This document shows positions 48,907 to 61,588 of a DNA stretch of 64,000 nucleotides, one piece after another. Every line of letters begins with the position of its first letter. Positions within the stretch are counted from its first letter, which is position 1. Both the position numbers and the translations under genes were made by a program. Source of the stretch: Coffea arabica (Eukaryota > Streptophyta > Magnoliopsida > Gentianales > Rubiaceae); the NCBI RefSeq assembly GCF_036785885.1, contig NC_092322.1, forward strand, positions 14,096,466 to 14,160,465, given 5' to 3'. The notes below the pieces were generated by a model. The model saw only the letters and a list, made by a program, of their open reading frames with translations, was not told the DNA's origin and did no database searches.

Positions 48907-49684
48907 GGGATAATATTAGAAACCTCTCTCAAGGTTTCTCTTAAAATCACTTGGCACCTCTAAGATTTTAGAAATAATAGTTACATGTCTTAGTGATTGT
49001 AAAAAGACTATATTAACCCTCTTTTGGCACATAATTCACAACATATCAAATAAATGGAGCTCAAAAATTAAAGAGAAAAGAAAAGAAATTATTTGTTGAT
49101 TATGCAATATTTTATTTGTAACCTCTCTTGAGGTTTCTCTTCATCATTCTCTCTTACTTATATATTTTGGATGATTATGCAATATTTTATTTGTAAATTA
49201 TAATAAACTAAAATTTATTTATCTTTTACTTTTTGTGATTGTGATAAAGTGAGGTATGATTTATTTGCTTATTTTAAGTTGATTTTTATGTACAATTTAA
49301 TATTTTTTTGAACAAGGGTTGAGAAGATGTTGGGAAAAAAATAGAAATTCATAAGAAATCAGTTTTGAGCATATATAATAAAATTGATCCAAATGTATTT
49401 CTTTTTAAATATATTTTTTATTTTTTCAAATTTATATTTTTATAGAGTATAGCATTGTGATGTGGTAGTACTGCAAGAGACTATTTTTGAGGTGATAGTT
49501 TTCTTGAAGTGAATAAAGTGATTTAGAAATATTTTTATTTAGCAAGTGAAAGGGTAGTTTAGGGTTTTTAAAAATTTTGTTACACAAATAACAAAAGTAA
49601 GGGGGGTAAGTAATATTTTTAAAAACCTTGGAAATGCCAAATGATATTAAGAGAAACCTCAGGAGAGGTTTCTGATATTATCCC
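48907..49684. mobile_element. MULE-like nonautonomous element with long inverted repeats and 9-bp TSD
   Basis: The left end GGGATAATATTAGAAACCTC matches the inverted right end GGGATAATATCAGAAACCTC, and similarity continues for about 75 bp (GGTTTCTCTTAA, CACTTGGCA/CATTTGGCA). Flanks are TAGAAAAAA (48898-48906) and TAGATAAAA (49685-49693), 8 of 9 identical. Length is 778 bp, with no coding capacity. Long inverted repeats plus a 9-bp duplication are the Mutator-superfamily pattern. Confidence 0.8.
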
Positions 49685-51110
49685 TAGATAAAATGTACTA
49701 ATAAATTTTGAAGGCACACAATTTCGGGTTTAAAACTTCAGTCATGAATTATCATTAGTACTACTCATTGTCTCTGTGATGGATCCTCGAACTTGGAGCA
49801 GGATTAACTAAATGGCCACAGCAGGCCACTTGATTGAAAAATAAAAAAAGATTTAAAAGAAAGCCTTATTGTGGTTTTACTTCAAAAATTACTCTAATAT
49901 TCACTATAAATTCAAACTTAATTTGTTTTAAATAGGTTTCCAAAATTGCCATCCAACTATTATGGCTTGTGGGGGAAATTGCCACGCTTGTCGACTCTCT
50001 TCCATTAGTCCATTTAGAACTATTACAACAATTGAGGCCACCTACATGGAGCTTTATGGATCATGTAAGCCAAATCAAGATTTTGTTATAGTTTAAGGTC
50101 TAAAATGGGTTGAAGAGCGAGTAGATAGTAAACATAAAATAAAAAAGGAAGATCTTCTAAACCTTTTGGTCTTATTATTTCATTATGCTCAACAAAAATA
50201 AAGAATTTGTATCCACAAGAAATAGGAAAATTGAGAAAAAGTATGGAGCATTATGGTTTAAAACCAATTAACAAAAAAATTATGGTTTAAACATTAACCT
50301 AGGACAACCATTAGTTATTGATACTTAACAATTTTGTTTCTTCAAATATACTTATAAAAGATTGAAAAAAAAAAAACCTATACAAAGCTAAGAAATTCTT
50401 CTTTTTATCCCTTACAAGCCAAGCTTTCCTATTTACCTAAATAACATGTCTTATATCAGCTCAAATACCATCTTGTGGAACAAAAATTGTGATTTAGTTT
50501 CACTATAAAAAACTTTGTAAAAGTTGAAGATTTGCATTACTTTGAGCAATTAAATTTCAAACGTGGCGAATGATGATTATAGGAATAGTTTTGAAAATCT
50601 ATTTATCATATTGATTTTGTATGTGTTTAATGGGATTTTTTTTAACTACTCCCTCCTTTGTATGCTTCCAACTTATGCCATAACAATTGTCATAAATTAT
50701 TTCAGTTGCCTTTTTCTTTCTCATTGTGAAACATGTAAACTTTATATATACCACACACACACACATATATTAACACCAAAAACCATGAGGGTGTTTTGGT
50801 CAAATCACAAGTTTAGAAGGAACTAAAATTCTGATTAAACACAAGTTTAGAGTAGAACACACGGATGGAAAACGGAATCATTTGGACCACGAGGGAGAGA
50901 AAAGAGGGAGATGGTATGTGACCTGGAGCAACTAGGCAGCCTTTCAACGCGTTTCTCAGCCGTGTGATCAGACCTCCACCGTCGGATCAAATATCTTTCG
51001 GCTCGGACTTTCTTGGCTTTGACTGCTGGCGGCTAACCAGTTAAAGATCCCACTAGCGCCGGCTTCGCAAGCTCGCTTGGCTTTGAAGGCATTTGAACTG
51101 TGTTAGAACT

Positions 51111-51574
51111 AGGGTGTAATTGAACTGACTGCTCGCGAGTAATTCAGTCAAAATTTGGCTCGAACTCGCAATTGATCGAGTTCGAGTAACTCGATAAACC
51201 GAGCAAATCGAGTTTGAGTATCCAGATGCAATGTTTGAAGGCTCGTCGAGTCTTATCAAGTTTTTTAATTTGAATTCTTTAATATATTATTATTATGAAA
51301 TTATCCCTTATGCCCAAAAAAATGGTTGAATTTACTAAATGTTTCAAGTTGTATGAAAATTTTTAAAAGACAATAATATCTTTTCACTTAAAAATTGTCA
51401 AGAAAATGAAAATTTCTGACTCAAGCTTGATAAGGCTCGCATTAACTCGAGCCAATGTGAGTCGAGCTCGAGTTCTGTGAGCAATCATCGAGCTCGAACT
51501 TGAGTTCCAATATCCTTATTGCATGTCGAGTCGAGTTCGAGTATGGTGATACAATTCGACTCTATTACAGCCCT
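51111..51574. mobile_element. CTCGA-rich hAT-like MITE
   Basis: It starts AGGGTGTAATTGAACTGA and ends, inverted, AGGGCTGTAATAGAGTCGA. The interior is full of CTCGAGTT, GAGCTCGA and AACTCGA words. Flanks share TTAGAA (GTTAGAACT left, ATTAGAATC right), a possible eroded 8-bp duplication. Length is about 464 bp, no coding sequence. It is the best preserved copy of a family present several times in the window. Confidence 0.65.
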
Positions 51575-51589
51575 AATTAGAATCATATG

Positions 51590-51760
51590 TTCGTTTCAAT
51601 TAGCTGTTTTTGATGGTGTTTTTGAAATATTTTACCGTAGCAATGTAGGTGAAAAAGTTTTACTGTAGATAAAGTTGTTTTTATGCTATTTTTTTATGTT
51701 TTTGAGATTGTTTTTGATTTTTTTGTGGTTGTCTTTCAAAAAATAACCAATCCAAATGCT
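51590..51760. mobile_element. small foldback element related to the 46978-48437 family
   Basis: CGTTTCAATTAGCTGTTTTTGATG at the left mirrors AAAATAACCAATCCAAATG at the right. Inner CCGTAGCAATG and ACTGTAG words match the ATGCTACAGT subterminal motif of the larger element. Confidence 0.5.
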
Positions 51761-53734
51761 TTGCGGTCCAGCTCATCTCGGCTTAGCCGACATTTTGAAT
51801 TCTTGGCTTTCTGGAGGGGCTTTTTGATGGGTTGATTATTTATACAATTAGCAATCAATCCACTGTACTTTTTTTTTTTTTTTGATAAACACTATACCCT
51901 TTTTGCAATAATTCAATCAGGCAGCGATGATGATTTTTTGACATGATTGAAATAACAAGATATTAAATTTGTATTCTAAAACACAAGTATTAAAATAAAC
52001 ATCAATTTATATTCATGCATATTTAAAACAAAAACTATTAAATATTTCTTGTCCTCACAATAAAAATTAAAGATGATGCTTTTATTAATGATATGCAAAA
52101 CCAATTTCTTAATGATAATATTGACATAGTAATATAATGCCCTATGATTGAATAATTTAATACACATGTTGAATATGCAAGGATTACAAAACTAATGGTG
52201 ATATTTGTGAAATTTAGAATAAACGAATGGTTAATAGGGGATAAAAGAATGCAAAGTTTTCACTCAATGAACCTCTCATACACACCAAAGGTTAATTGCA
52301 TTATGTATAAACTATTAGTGGTTTGTTGTTTGCCCCTAAATTATTAATTAACAATTATATATTTTTTTTTTATAAGTAAGAGATTTTGAATTCAAGATCT
52401 CATACGTATAATTCTTCCTATCTTGCTATCCAATCTAACCATCTCCCAAATTATTATACTTAAATAGCTTAAGATACCAAATTAGTTAACACGTACAAAT
52501 TTTGCTAGCACTTTTTTCGATGAAGAATACTTTAGTGCCCCTAAACAAATAATGATACTTAGGCAAACAAGCATGTCACAGGGGCACTAACTCTCTTGGT
52601 GAAGATGGCTACCAAAATATGTTGATTTCAAACGGACTTATATAATGTGATACGAAATTATTACATATAGTAAGAATATTTAATTTCTACCAATGATAAT
52701 TTAGGAGCTGCAAATAAATGATTATTCATAGGGCGCAATATTGCTAATCTAACACCAAAATATAATAAAATTGGTCCGCCTAATGCGTGCCCAATTGGCA
52801 CTTGTTAATATGGATAAAATTATCATAATTGAAGAATTTTAGCATTTAAGAGGTGATGTCTTCAATTTTAGAAAACTTCCGGTAAGGAAAAATTTTTACA
52901 AATAAAAAAAAATACATTTCAAATAAATCAACAAAGATGTTTTGAAATTAAGTTTGATGTGGCTGTTCGTGCTTCAAGTTCATCTCTTTTTTTTTTTTTT
53001 CATTGTTTAGTTACCTTTTTGAAAATCTAATAATTCTTTTTCGTAAAACTGAGAACAAAAGTGTAGTTAGCTTTGTGCTATTTTTTTTTTTGGGTCTAAA
53101 AGATGCATGATACTGTCAAGGTTCCTAAAGTGACTAATTGTTGCACTTTTATTTTTTTAAACTATAAAGAGATAGCAGGTTCCTGGATTCTAAACCAAAC
53201 CAAAACAAGGCCATTATGGCTTACAATAAATAAATAAGAAGACCATTATGACTTTGGAATTTTTATCCCCATAAAATGACAAATTAAAAGAAAAAAATAC
53301 AATTTATTTAGAAGACAACACAGAATCACAAAATTTTAAGACCTGTAAAAAAATCAAAAAAAAATTAAAAAAATAAACAAAGCAAGTAAATCATATATGA
53401 TATTCTAATTCTCCTAATAAAACAAATTATATGTGCTTGGTTTGATAAATTTGCTTTTAGAGGAAAAGGTTAAGTATGCCATTTAACATGTAAATCCTTT
53501 AAAAGTAACTCTTCAAAAAATGAAATAATTAATGCATTCATTAAGCAAGTTATTTCTTATCCATATTAATGGGTGCACAAAAAATCCCTAAAAGTATAAG
53601 TAAAAAATCCTCTTTGTGGAGGCATGATTATATGGGATGTGCAAAAAAAATACTATATTTCTAATTGGGGTGAGAACAATTTGAAGCTTAGATGAGGTCA
53701 AGGCTGTTAGATTCCAAATATGGGCAGCTAATCT

Positions 53735-53736
<2 letters not shown>

Positions 53737-53769
<33 letters not shown>

Positions 53770-53774
53770 TACAT
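53737..53774. repeat. (AC)n microsatellite
   Basis: About 14 AC units followed by ATACATACATATATGTATG. Simple repeat; likely polymorphic. Confidence 0.95.
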
Positions 53775-54290
53775 ATATGTATGTTATGAAATTTTTTATT
53801 TTATTTAATCATTTTCCCTCTTCTAAGTGACACGCCTAATTGAAGAGAATTAATAGGTTAATGGATACTTAGGTTTTTATCATTTTCACACATAACTCTT
53901 CTCCAATCTATTCTGCTCATAATTTCTCTCTCTCTCTCTTCTACCAACTTGTATCTCTCTTAATAAATTTGAATTATTCTTTTTATCCGTATATGGTAAC
54001 TTTGTTTAGTGTGAGTTTAGTTATTACATCAGTAAATTTATTGAATTTGTTAGAAACTAATAAATCTTTCATGAATAAATAAATTGCTTGCATTTTTTTC
54101 TTTAACTGAAATGAATAGAGGTAGGTGTGTAAACATTCTAAAGTTCACGTTTCTAGCACCTTTCCATTCCCTCCAAATGGTGAAATTTCTGTGTGGTACA
54201 ATTTTTGAAGTGTGCGCATAAGGTTAATTTTAACTTTTAAGGGTAAAATACGATAAAATCCTCCTAAATTATTTCTTTGTTTAACTTGAC

Positions 54291-54322
54291 CCCCTCCCCC
54301 CCCCCCCCCCCCCTTTTTTTTT
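54291..54322. repeat. poly-C then poly-T run
   Basis: An almost pure C run of about 23 nt (one T near its start) runs into nine Ts. Such a run is prone to sequencing and replication slippage. Confidence 0.9.
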
Positions 54323-54348
54323 GAGGGAAACCAAACCACTTCTTCTTT

Positions 54349-54449
54349 TTTTTTTTTTTTTGACGAAAGTTAAATTTGTAAATCTAATCCCAGAAGAAAC
54401 CTCAAAAGCCGGCAACTTTTGAGGTCCTCCCAGGGACTTATAAACCTCA
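54349..54449 (-). mobile_element. short retroposon, reverse orientation, 16-bp target duplication
   Basis: AAACCACTTCTTCTTT occurs perfectly at 54333-54348 and 54450-54465. The 101 bp between begins with a T run on the plus strand, that is, an A tail on the minus strand. A tail plus a long perfect target duplication indicates LINE-machinery retroposition. No clear Pol III A/B boxes were found, so the source RNA is unknown. Confidence 0.7.
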
Positions 54450-55031
54450 AAACCACTTCTTCTTTCAATTGCGACATTTAGTCCTATTAATATGTAACCT
54501 AGGTCAAATCTACAATAACATGTTAGCTATTTGTCAATTAATTCAACGGATCTGTAATACTATCACAATTGGTGGTAGAACAATACCACATTAATTAACA
54601 TCCAAGTATCCCTTTTTCCATTGAAGATCTAGAAGCAAAATCAAGAGCACTTGCTCCTGTCAACACTGTAGAATTGTTGAAATTAATCACAAGCCTCCAA
54701 GATAGTGCAACCAAGTTGTCATGCTTTTCAACGGTTGATCATTATTAATGAAAAACCAAATGGAATGTTAGGTTAAATAACCTTAGCTACAGGGATAATT
54801 TGGGTGATAGATACCACCAGTTCATGTCCATTTAGTTGATTGAAGACCAATGAGATGGAGAAGATTTGAATCAGTTTGAAAATTTTAGGTGGCCAAGTGC
54901 TGCAATTTTGAACAACAGGTTGGCATAGTGGAACAGAAAGATATAAAAATTAAAGGGTTTGTCTAATGGGCATCCGCTAAAATATATTTCAGCTGTCATA
55001 TTTTTGGTAATATAAGATTAAATAGGAAAAG

Positions 55032-55033
<2 letters not shown>

Positions 55034-55064
<31 letters not shown>
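55034..55064. repeat. (AT)n microsatellite
   Basis: About 15 AT units, followed 75 bp later by a shorter TATATATATACACACACA run at 55132-55150. Confidence 0.95.
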
Positions 55065-55068
<4 letters not shown>

Positions 55069-55777
55069 AAGTGTAGGTAAAATTAAATAGAAAAAATATA
55101 TAAATGTAAGGGAAGGTAATAATTGTTAGTGTATATATATATACACACACATAATAATGTTGTTGTTTCAGGAATTTGCTGTATTTCATCCTAGTTTTAT
55201 GCCCGTTTGCCGTTTGTACTTTGTTTGTTGCTGGGTAGAATTGGAAAGCTCGTACTCAAGTTCATGATGTGGAAAATAAGGCACTTCCAGCCTTTCCTTG
55301 ATGAGGAGGGGATTATTATGAGGCATTGGAACATACAAGATGAAAAGAACATGCAAAATAACTTTCGTGGGATAAAATCTCAAAACGTAAGAAACATCAA
55401 AACTTTGACTTTAAAAAGATGACATGGAGAAAATAATAATAATTACTCGGGAAATCTGATGATCACCCTATGTATCTTGTATTCTAATTCAAGTTATGTT
55501 TATGGATTATTTAAGCACCAGCTCAATCTGTGTGTTGGTGTAGTGGTAACTTTTGATCCTCAAAACAGCAACAATTTTGCCCAATTTAATACGAATATGC
55601 GCCACTAACATTTCCTTCCGGAGAGATCACTTTGGATTAGCAGAATTCTCATCATATATTATTTTGTCTCCACCTCAATTTCTCTTTTTCGGTTTACCTC
55701 TACTCTGGACTTCTACTCTGGACAGCCACACCGTATCCGTGTCGCCTGTCTTAAAGGTAATCAAGGAGCAATTAACT

Positions 55778-55866
55778 AGGAAGAGGGATAGCTTGGGTAG
55801 TTTGCAAGTGAAGGATCCAGGTTCGAGCCCCCTCCCAGTTACACTATATTAAAAGAAAAAAAAAAG
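55778..55866 (+). mobile_element. very short tRNA-related SINE with 13-bp perfect target duplication
   Basis: GGAGCAATTAACT is present at 55765-55777 and 55867-55879. The 89-bp insert contains a box-A-like TAGCTTGGGTAG near 55789, a textbook box B GGTTCGAGCCC at 55820-55830 and an A-rich tail (55850-55865). The perfect duplication suggests a fairly young insertion. The body is smaller than most plant SINEs, so it may be truncated or a minimal Au-like type. Confidence 0.8.
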
Positions 55867-55981
55867 GGAGCAATTAACTGACATTAGCTTCCAATCAAAT
55901 TTTCAAGAGGAATAAATGGTTATGCTTGAATGATGAACTCAGTCTGATTCAACAAGTACTGGCGTGCACAAGCTCCAATCT

Positions 55982-56004
55982 ACACACACACACACGCACA
56001 CACA
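55982..56004. repeat. (AC)n microsatellite with one G interruption
   Basis: CACACACACACACGCACACACA-type run. Simple repeat. Confidence 0.9.
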
Positions 56005-58097
56005 TGTTGTTCAATATATTGTTCAAAATAGTTGGCGGAGCCTAGAAATAGTGAATATGCATGCATTTAGTAATTTCCCTACGTTAACCAGTACGTACCA
56101 ATACGGAGAAGATTTGGAACAACAGTCGAAAAAGCGTTAAACCACTGGTAGAATGGGGTTGTTTGGTGAATGGGCATGAAAGGCAAGAATGAGGATCAAA
56201 GTTAAATAATACGCATCTCTTGCAGAATGAAAGATCATTATGAGAATCATTTAACCAGAACGAAAGATCTTGCAACCTATCCTTGATAGAATGAAATTTG
56301 TTCCACTTTCATATCAAACATATATATGCAATTGACTAAAATCAATACTCACAATGGAATATACAATCCTAATCAAGCACCCCTAATTACTTTTCTCCAA
56401 GACAAAACGGTTTATGTCACTCACTTCTCATTGTTGTCCCCTTGTGTTTGGAGAGAAAGTTGCCAAGTACAATTGAAATTCTGCTTTTAGAAATCAGTAA
56501 GTACTTCTAACTTCTTGGAACGAGAGGACAATGGATATCACATTAAACAGATAAAAATCTACAAATCAACACCTGTTATGTTATGTTTCTACCGCAATCG
56601 GCTACTATAAGTTCAACTACTACTGAATAAAAATCCTTCGAAGAATCAAGCAGCAGAAAAGTAAATGATTCAAATACAGGTAAAAGGCTGAACTTCGGGA
56701 AGGCAAAAGAGATGATCCAACTTAAACAATAGCTGGTGTGCTGACGACAATTAAGAGAATATAACAGATGGAGCTGCAATAATGATTCACATCTTTCAAA
56801 GAGTTTCATTGCACTAAGAGCTAGGCAAAAGTATGGTATATATATTTGATTTACAACTGCGAGTTACCTACTGCAGCAACTAGCAAAATGATGCACACTT
56901 CTCATATATATCATATTTAATAGGCATTTGTGATGCACATAAGATCTCGATCATTAAAGCCAAGAAGGGTAACAATGTACAGACCTGTCCCAAAGCAGAG
57001 CCTAGCCTTCATTACCACTAGATGAACAAAATTCGGCTAAGAATGCCAATGGGTAGTAGGTATAATACACAACAGAATAAGCAACTATAGAAGATGACAG
57101 CATGACGTGCTGCAGCTGATCTTGTAGAACAGTGCAACGTCACCAGCACCAAAATGTACACTTTGTACAGAAGATCTGCAAATTCACCAGCAACTAAAGT
57201 GAGAGCCTTCACTTAGTAGCCTACTACTAACAAAGACAAATTACCTAATAAGAATATAAGAAAAATCTTCTCCATATACTTCTTTCTTTTCAAAATTCAC
57301 ACACACATAGGCTGCCATTCTACAAAAACTCTCTCTCTTCATTTATGAAAAAAAAAAAATGCAAAATAAGCATGCAATAAAGCAGTCTAAGGACACTTAA
57401 AAACGAATGCTTTCTATGATGCCCAACATTTTCCCCTTGTTCTGGCTAATACTACTAACTAAATTGAATAACTCAGTTCTACCATATCAGATCATTGAAC
57501 TGCATCAGGCCTTAACCCTAAAGAAGTTGCCCAAATATGAAGAACAATACAACCAATTACCTTTGTTCTGTGTTGTTCCAGTAGAATCACCTATAGGGAA
57601 CTCTTTCACAAATATTGAAGCTGATATTGCTTAAGTGCCAAACCTCATAAACCCCCACCTATACACCCGAGCCAAAATGTGGATAAAGTAAAAAGAAACT
57701 TGGTAAAAAAGTATTGTCCAATACTAATTGAGCAGGATTGAAGAATAGCAACTGACTGCTTATAAAAATAGCTGCATACAAGGAAATCCTAGAAAACAGA
57801 TAAGCAGAATACAACTGAATTTTTTATCAATAGCTTCACCTCCCTCGCTCCCATTTAACACGTTTCTCTGTAGAATAATCACATTTCCTACCATTTTAAC
57901 TTTTCTCGTGCATTTATCCTATTTTCTGATAACAAAAGAGACATGAGCAAAAGATACATATACAAGACTAGCAAACAAAGAGAACAATGAAAATGTTAGA
58001 GGCACAGATTCTGACCTCAAAAGGACTTGCTGAACCTCCAATAAGATCTCTCCTGAATCCAAAATTCAATAAAGCCACACTTCTTATGTGGTGACCA

Positions 58098-61000
58098 TCA
58101 GTTAAAGCACCCTTCTGAGACCACCTGTGGAGAGATGTTTGATGCAAGAAGTGTTCCACGGAAACCTTCTTCAAGCTTTTCAACGTCCATCTTCTCGTCA
58201 GAAAGCTCATCTGTAGAGAAAGTTACAGAATGCAGGAAAGGTTAATGGATTCTAAGCTAATGGCTGCATCGCTTGGCCACAAAAATATGATCATTACCTC
58301 AAAACACAGCACAATTTAGGAAAGCACAGCAAAATTCCACCCCAGTGAAAGAAGAAAAAAGTAAAAAAAGATAAAATGCCTGCTAACAACCTCCTTGATA
58401 CAAATACCAAGTGTACTGTTAGTGCTGGGGTGCGTTATAATTTGTGTTGATTACAAATTTACACAAGTGGAAAACTATATTCAATCTGCTGCAGTTCGAC
58501 TAGTTAGCAACATAAAATTTTTGCAACTCCAGAAGAATTGGATAGTGTATTCTTGTAGTTGTAGAAATTGACATTCCAAAAAAAAAAAGTATTCCAGTAT
58601 TTCAGTAAAATCTGAAATTTAGTATTCCCAAGTCTTAATGCAGATGAAGATGGCCAAGTAGCTGTACTGGTAACATAGTAGGAAGTCAAGGCAGCACACC
58701 AGACATGAGGATAATAAATCAATGTAGAGGAAACCTTTTGATCACAATGGGCCTTTTCTCATTTGCTTGGGATAAATTAAAGCTGGTTAAGAATTCAAAT
58801 AGTTAAAAAGCTGTATTAAAATTTGAAAGCATATTTTTGCTGAAAAGTTCAGAAAACTTGAGAGATTTTTCAAAGCAGCTCCCCCTCTATCAACTTTTTC
58901 AACTTTAAGCTCCAAGCAGAAGTCAATAAGCAAACAAATAATAACTTTTAGCTAAACAAACTAGAATCACCTAACTTCAAGAAACCAAAAGCAGACCATA
59001 AACTTTAGTATCTAAGTGACAACCAAATAAATTGACTGAATACAAATTGTTATTATCTTCATAGAGTTTGAGCACAACTCCAACTCAGTAATGGAATTTC
59101 GGTTCACATTTTACTTTTCTGGTCAATTAGAAATCTTATTGAGGTTTACTAAAATGTGAGATATTATCGTATAAATAATTTGGAAATTTTAGTATCAGTT
59201 CCGGAAACACTGCTGACTCCAATGCAATGACGTTAAAAATACGACGACTTCAATGCTGAGGCTAAATCTTCTTTGCAAAAGAAGTTGAATAATGTACACA
59301 TTCCAGAAAAGACTGCCAAATATATTGCCTGTGGCAACAACACTGGCTGGAGGGGATAAGTAACCAATTAGAGGTCAGATTTAGGTGAAAGCAAAAAAGG
59401 AAGGAGAAGAGAAGAGAAAATAAGAACATGAAAAAAAAGAAACAAAAAGAAAAAATATTACTGGACTGGTAGTAGCTGGTCATCAAAGTTTTTATGGATG
59501 AAACTGGAAATTGCTTCCAGAAAATAATTACCAGAAGGATAAAAAAATGAAATAAAGAAAATGGGCTGGAAACATGCCCAGTCCTATAAATCCTTCTTCC
59601 AGTTGGGGCTGGAGTGTAGTGAGTTCTTGTAAGAATTCATCCAAGGGTCATAGAAATTACCTGCAATATCACGGTTCTCATGGATTTCCGAATCTGTTAC
59701 CCACAGAATGTCTCCAGGAAAAATATTCAAGTCAGCAAGACATGCAGACTCCCCCTCAATTGTTCTGGAACCTTTATGAAGTATCTGATTCTCTTTAACT
59801 ATCTGCAGATATTAACTTGGTTACAAAAAATTAAAAGCAATGGCATCAGTTAACAAAAAGTAAAGATGGGAATTGGGGGCGAGTTGTAAGATAAGTAGGA
59901 ATAGGTCTCGTAGTTGCTTTTACATCATACATCATTGAGTTACTTGGAGGAACAAAAATGTCCCTCAAAAGTAATTAAAATTTTCAAATAAAAATTCAGC
60001 CAGACTTCCAGAGGATAACATTTATTTTTTCCCAGAAGATAACAAAGTATAGCCTCAAAAAGACAATAGAGAAAAAGCAAGACTATTGTTTGGACAGCTA
60101 AAACATGCATGAGATGAAGACTTGGACTCTCTCTCTCTCTCACAAACACACCCACACACACACAGAAAAAAAGGCGGAAAAGCAGTTAATACAAAATTAT
60201 GTCAGAAAGAAGTTCTGCAATATATGCGTGTCTATCACCATGTTTACACATAAACATCCATCCATAAAAGCTACCAAAAATTGCATGGGTGGCTCATAAT
60301 AAAGGAAATAACTAAAATAATATCATTGATATCAGCTGACAGTTTGATTTACCTTTACCAGCAACAGACCTTAACTGATGATAGCAAAAATAATATCTTC
60401 TATGGACTATAAAACTGGTTCTACTAAACTGTTAGAAATGGTTTTTACTTTGTGACACTAAAGGAGGTAACGTTGCAAGATGTGAGAATGGCAAAGTAAA
60501 TGGAACAACTTGTGAAACCACGTATCTAAAAATGTGGTAAACCATTTTGGGGAAATAAGCATGATCACTTTTGCATATATAGCTCTCTACTGCTAGCTGC
60601 ACCACTCGCTTGTGAGATTGCACTAATGATTAGATAAATAGGTAGGCATGACAGTTTCAATGGTCCTATGGTTATCTTAATTCTTTTCATCCATATGTAT
60701 TTTACTTCCTTGGTGCAGCAAAACAAAATTCCTCTCCCTAGATATTCAAAATGGTGGAAAACAAGATGAGAAGACAACTTAGGATGGGATTTCAGTGAGC
60801 TACAGCATCTTATATCAAAGCCAACAACTTTTATTTTTTCAAGGCAGGGATAAGAAATAGAAAATACAATCCCACCCTTCAGTTTACTCTTTTCAAAGAG
60901 TAATATCACAAATTAAAAGGTCATAATAATCACAATCATTATCAGAATACGTCAGTTATTCCTAGATTCCTGAATTAGATTCTACAAGTGACCAACCTTC

Positions 61001-61588
61001 AGAAGGACTCGAGATCACAATGCAGAATTCTTTCAGCACATAAATTTCACTATTTAGATTTTACCAATAGTTTACTCAATCAAAGGGGCTAATGTCCATC
61101 ATGGTTCAAATACCTATATGTCCAAGAAATTAAACACATCCAAGAACCAATGTACTCTCCGCTCTGTGAAAAAGAAACACACAAGTAACAGAAAAAAATA
61201 TCCAGGAACCTTAATAAGCATTAGATTCTGCAGTATGCCAACTTTCTGAAACAGGAACATACAGGTGAGAGCATAGAAAAATATAAAGGAGTATAAGAAA
61301 TTAAGATTTTGCCACATGGCATACCCCAAATGATTCCCATATCATCATCTTTAGCTGGTAGACTGTCGTGGACCCTGAAACACTCAACTTCTTAGAGTTT
61401 GTAGATGTTGACTTCCGGGAGCGCTTAGAGGTTCTTCGACTGGGATCCAAAACATTCCCTGATGCTTCTAAAATTGATTTTGGAGGTTCCTTGCCCCGAA
61501 CAAAACAAACACATATCTCCTCATTGGAATAGTTTAGCTTTTGCATCAATTCACAGCTTTCCCTTTCGCCAATGCATTCTTCACATAC
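58098..61588 (-). CDS. UBP26: UBP26-like ubiquitin carboxyl-terminal hydrolase, C-terminal part (gene runs off right edge)
   Basis: The last three exons are visible: 61588-61325, 59802-59661 and 58210-58098 (stop at 58100-58098), encoding 172 C-terminal residues in one frame with GT-AG introns. Exon order: [32 protein letters not shown], a basic [14 protein letters not shown] patch, then a ubiquitin-like module from [21 protein letters not shown] through [29 protein letters not shown] to [12 protein letters not shown]. These blocks match plant UBP26, a nuclear deubiquitinase acting on histone H2B, linked to heterochromatic silencing and seed development. The catalytic USP domain lies outside the window. 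The minus strand at the edge reads AG|GTAAAG, so 63999-64000 may be the end of the preceding exon and 63998-61589 its 2.4-kb intron. A possible alternative donor (CAG|GTGGTC) exists in the last exon. Confidence 0.9.
60129..60166. repeat. (CT)n/(CA)n microsatellite in UBP26-like intron
   Basis: TCTCTCTCTCTC followed by CACAAACACACCCACACACACACA inside the 61324-59803 intron. Confidence 0.85.

Larger units (their letters stand above)
46686..58097. other. transposon-dense, gene-poor interval between actin and UBP26-like gene
   Basis: No host coding exon is recognised in 11.4 kb apart from 3' UTR sequence near 58 kb. The interval is a mosaic of small DNA elements, short retroposons and simple repeats listed separately. 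Short open frames (for example 50563-50826, 55553-55852) are in repeats or random-looking. Confidence 0.55.

Noticed and set aside
55778-55866. Possible tRNA gene because of the GGTTCGAGCCC box
   Set aside because: No acceptor stem or anticodon arm can be formed, and the unit is flanked by target duplications with an A-rich tail, which is a SINE.
57968-58210. 80-aa open frame beginning [10 protein letters not shown] on the minus strand
   Set aside because: It is an out-of-frame reading of the last UBP26-like exon, whose correct frame continues the conserved [10 protein letters not shown] sequence.
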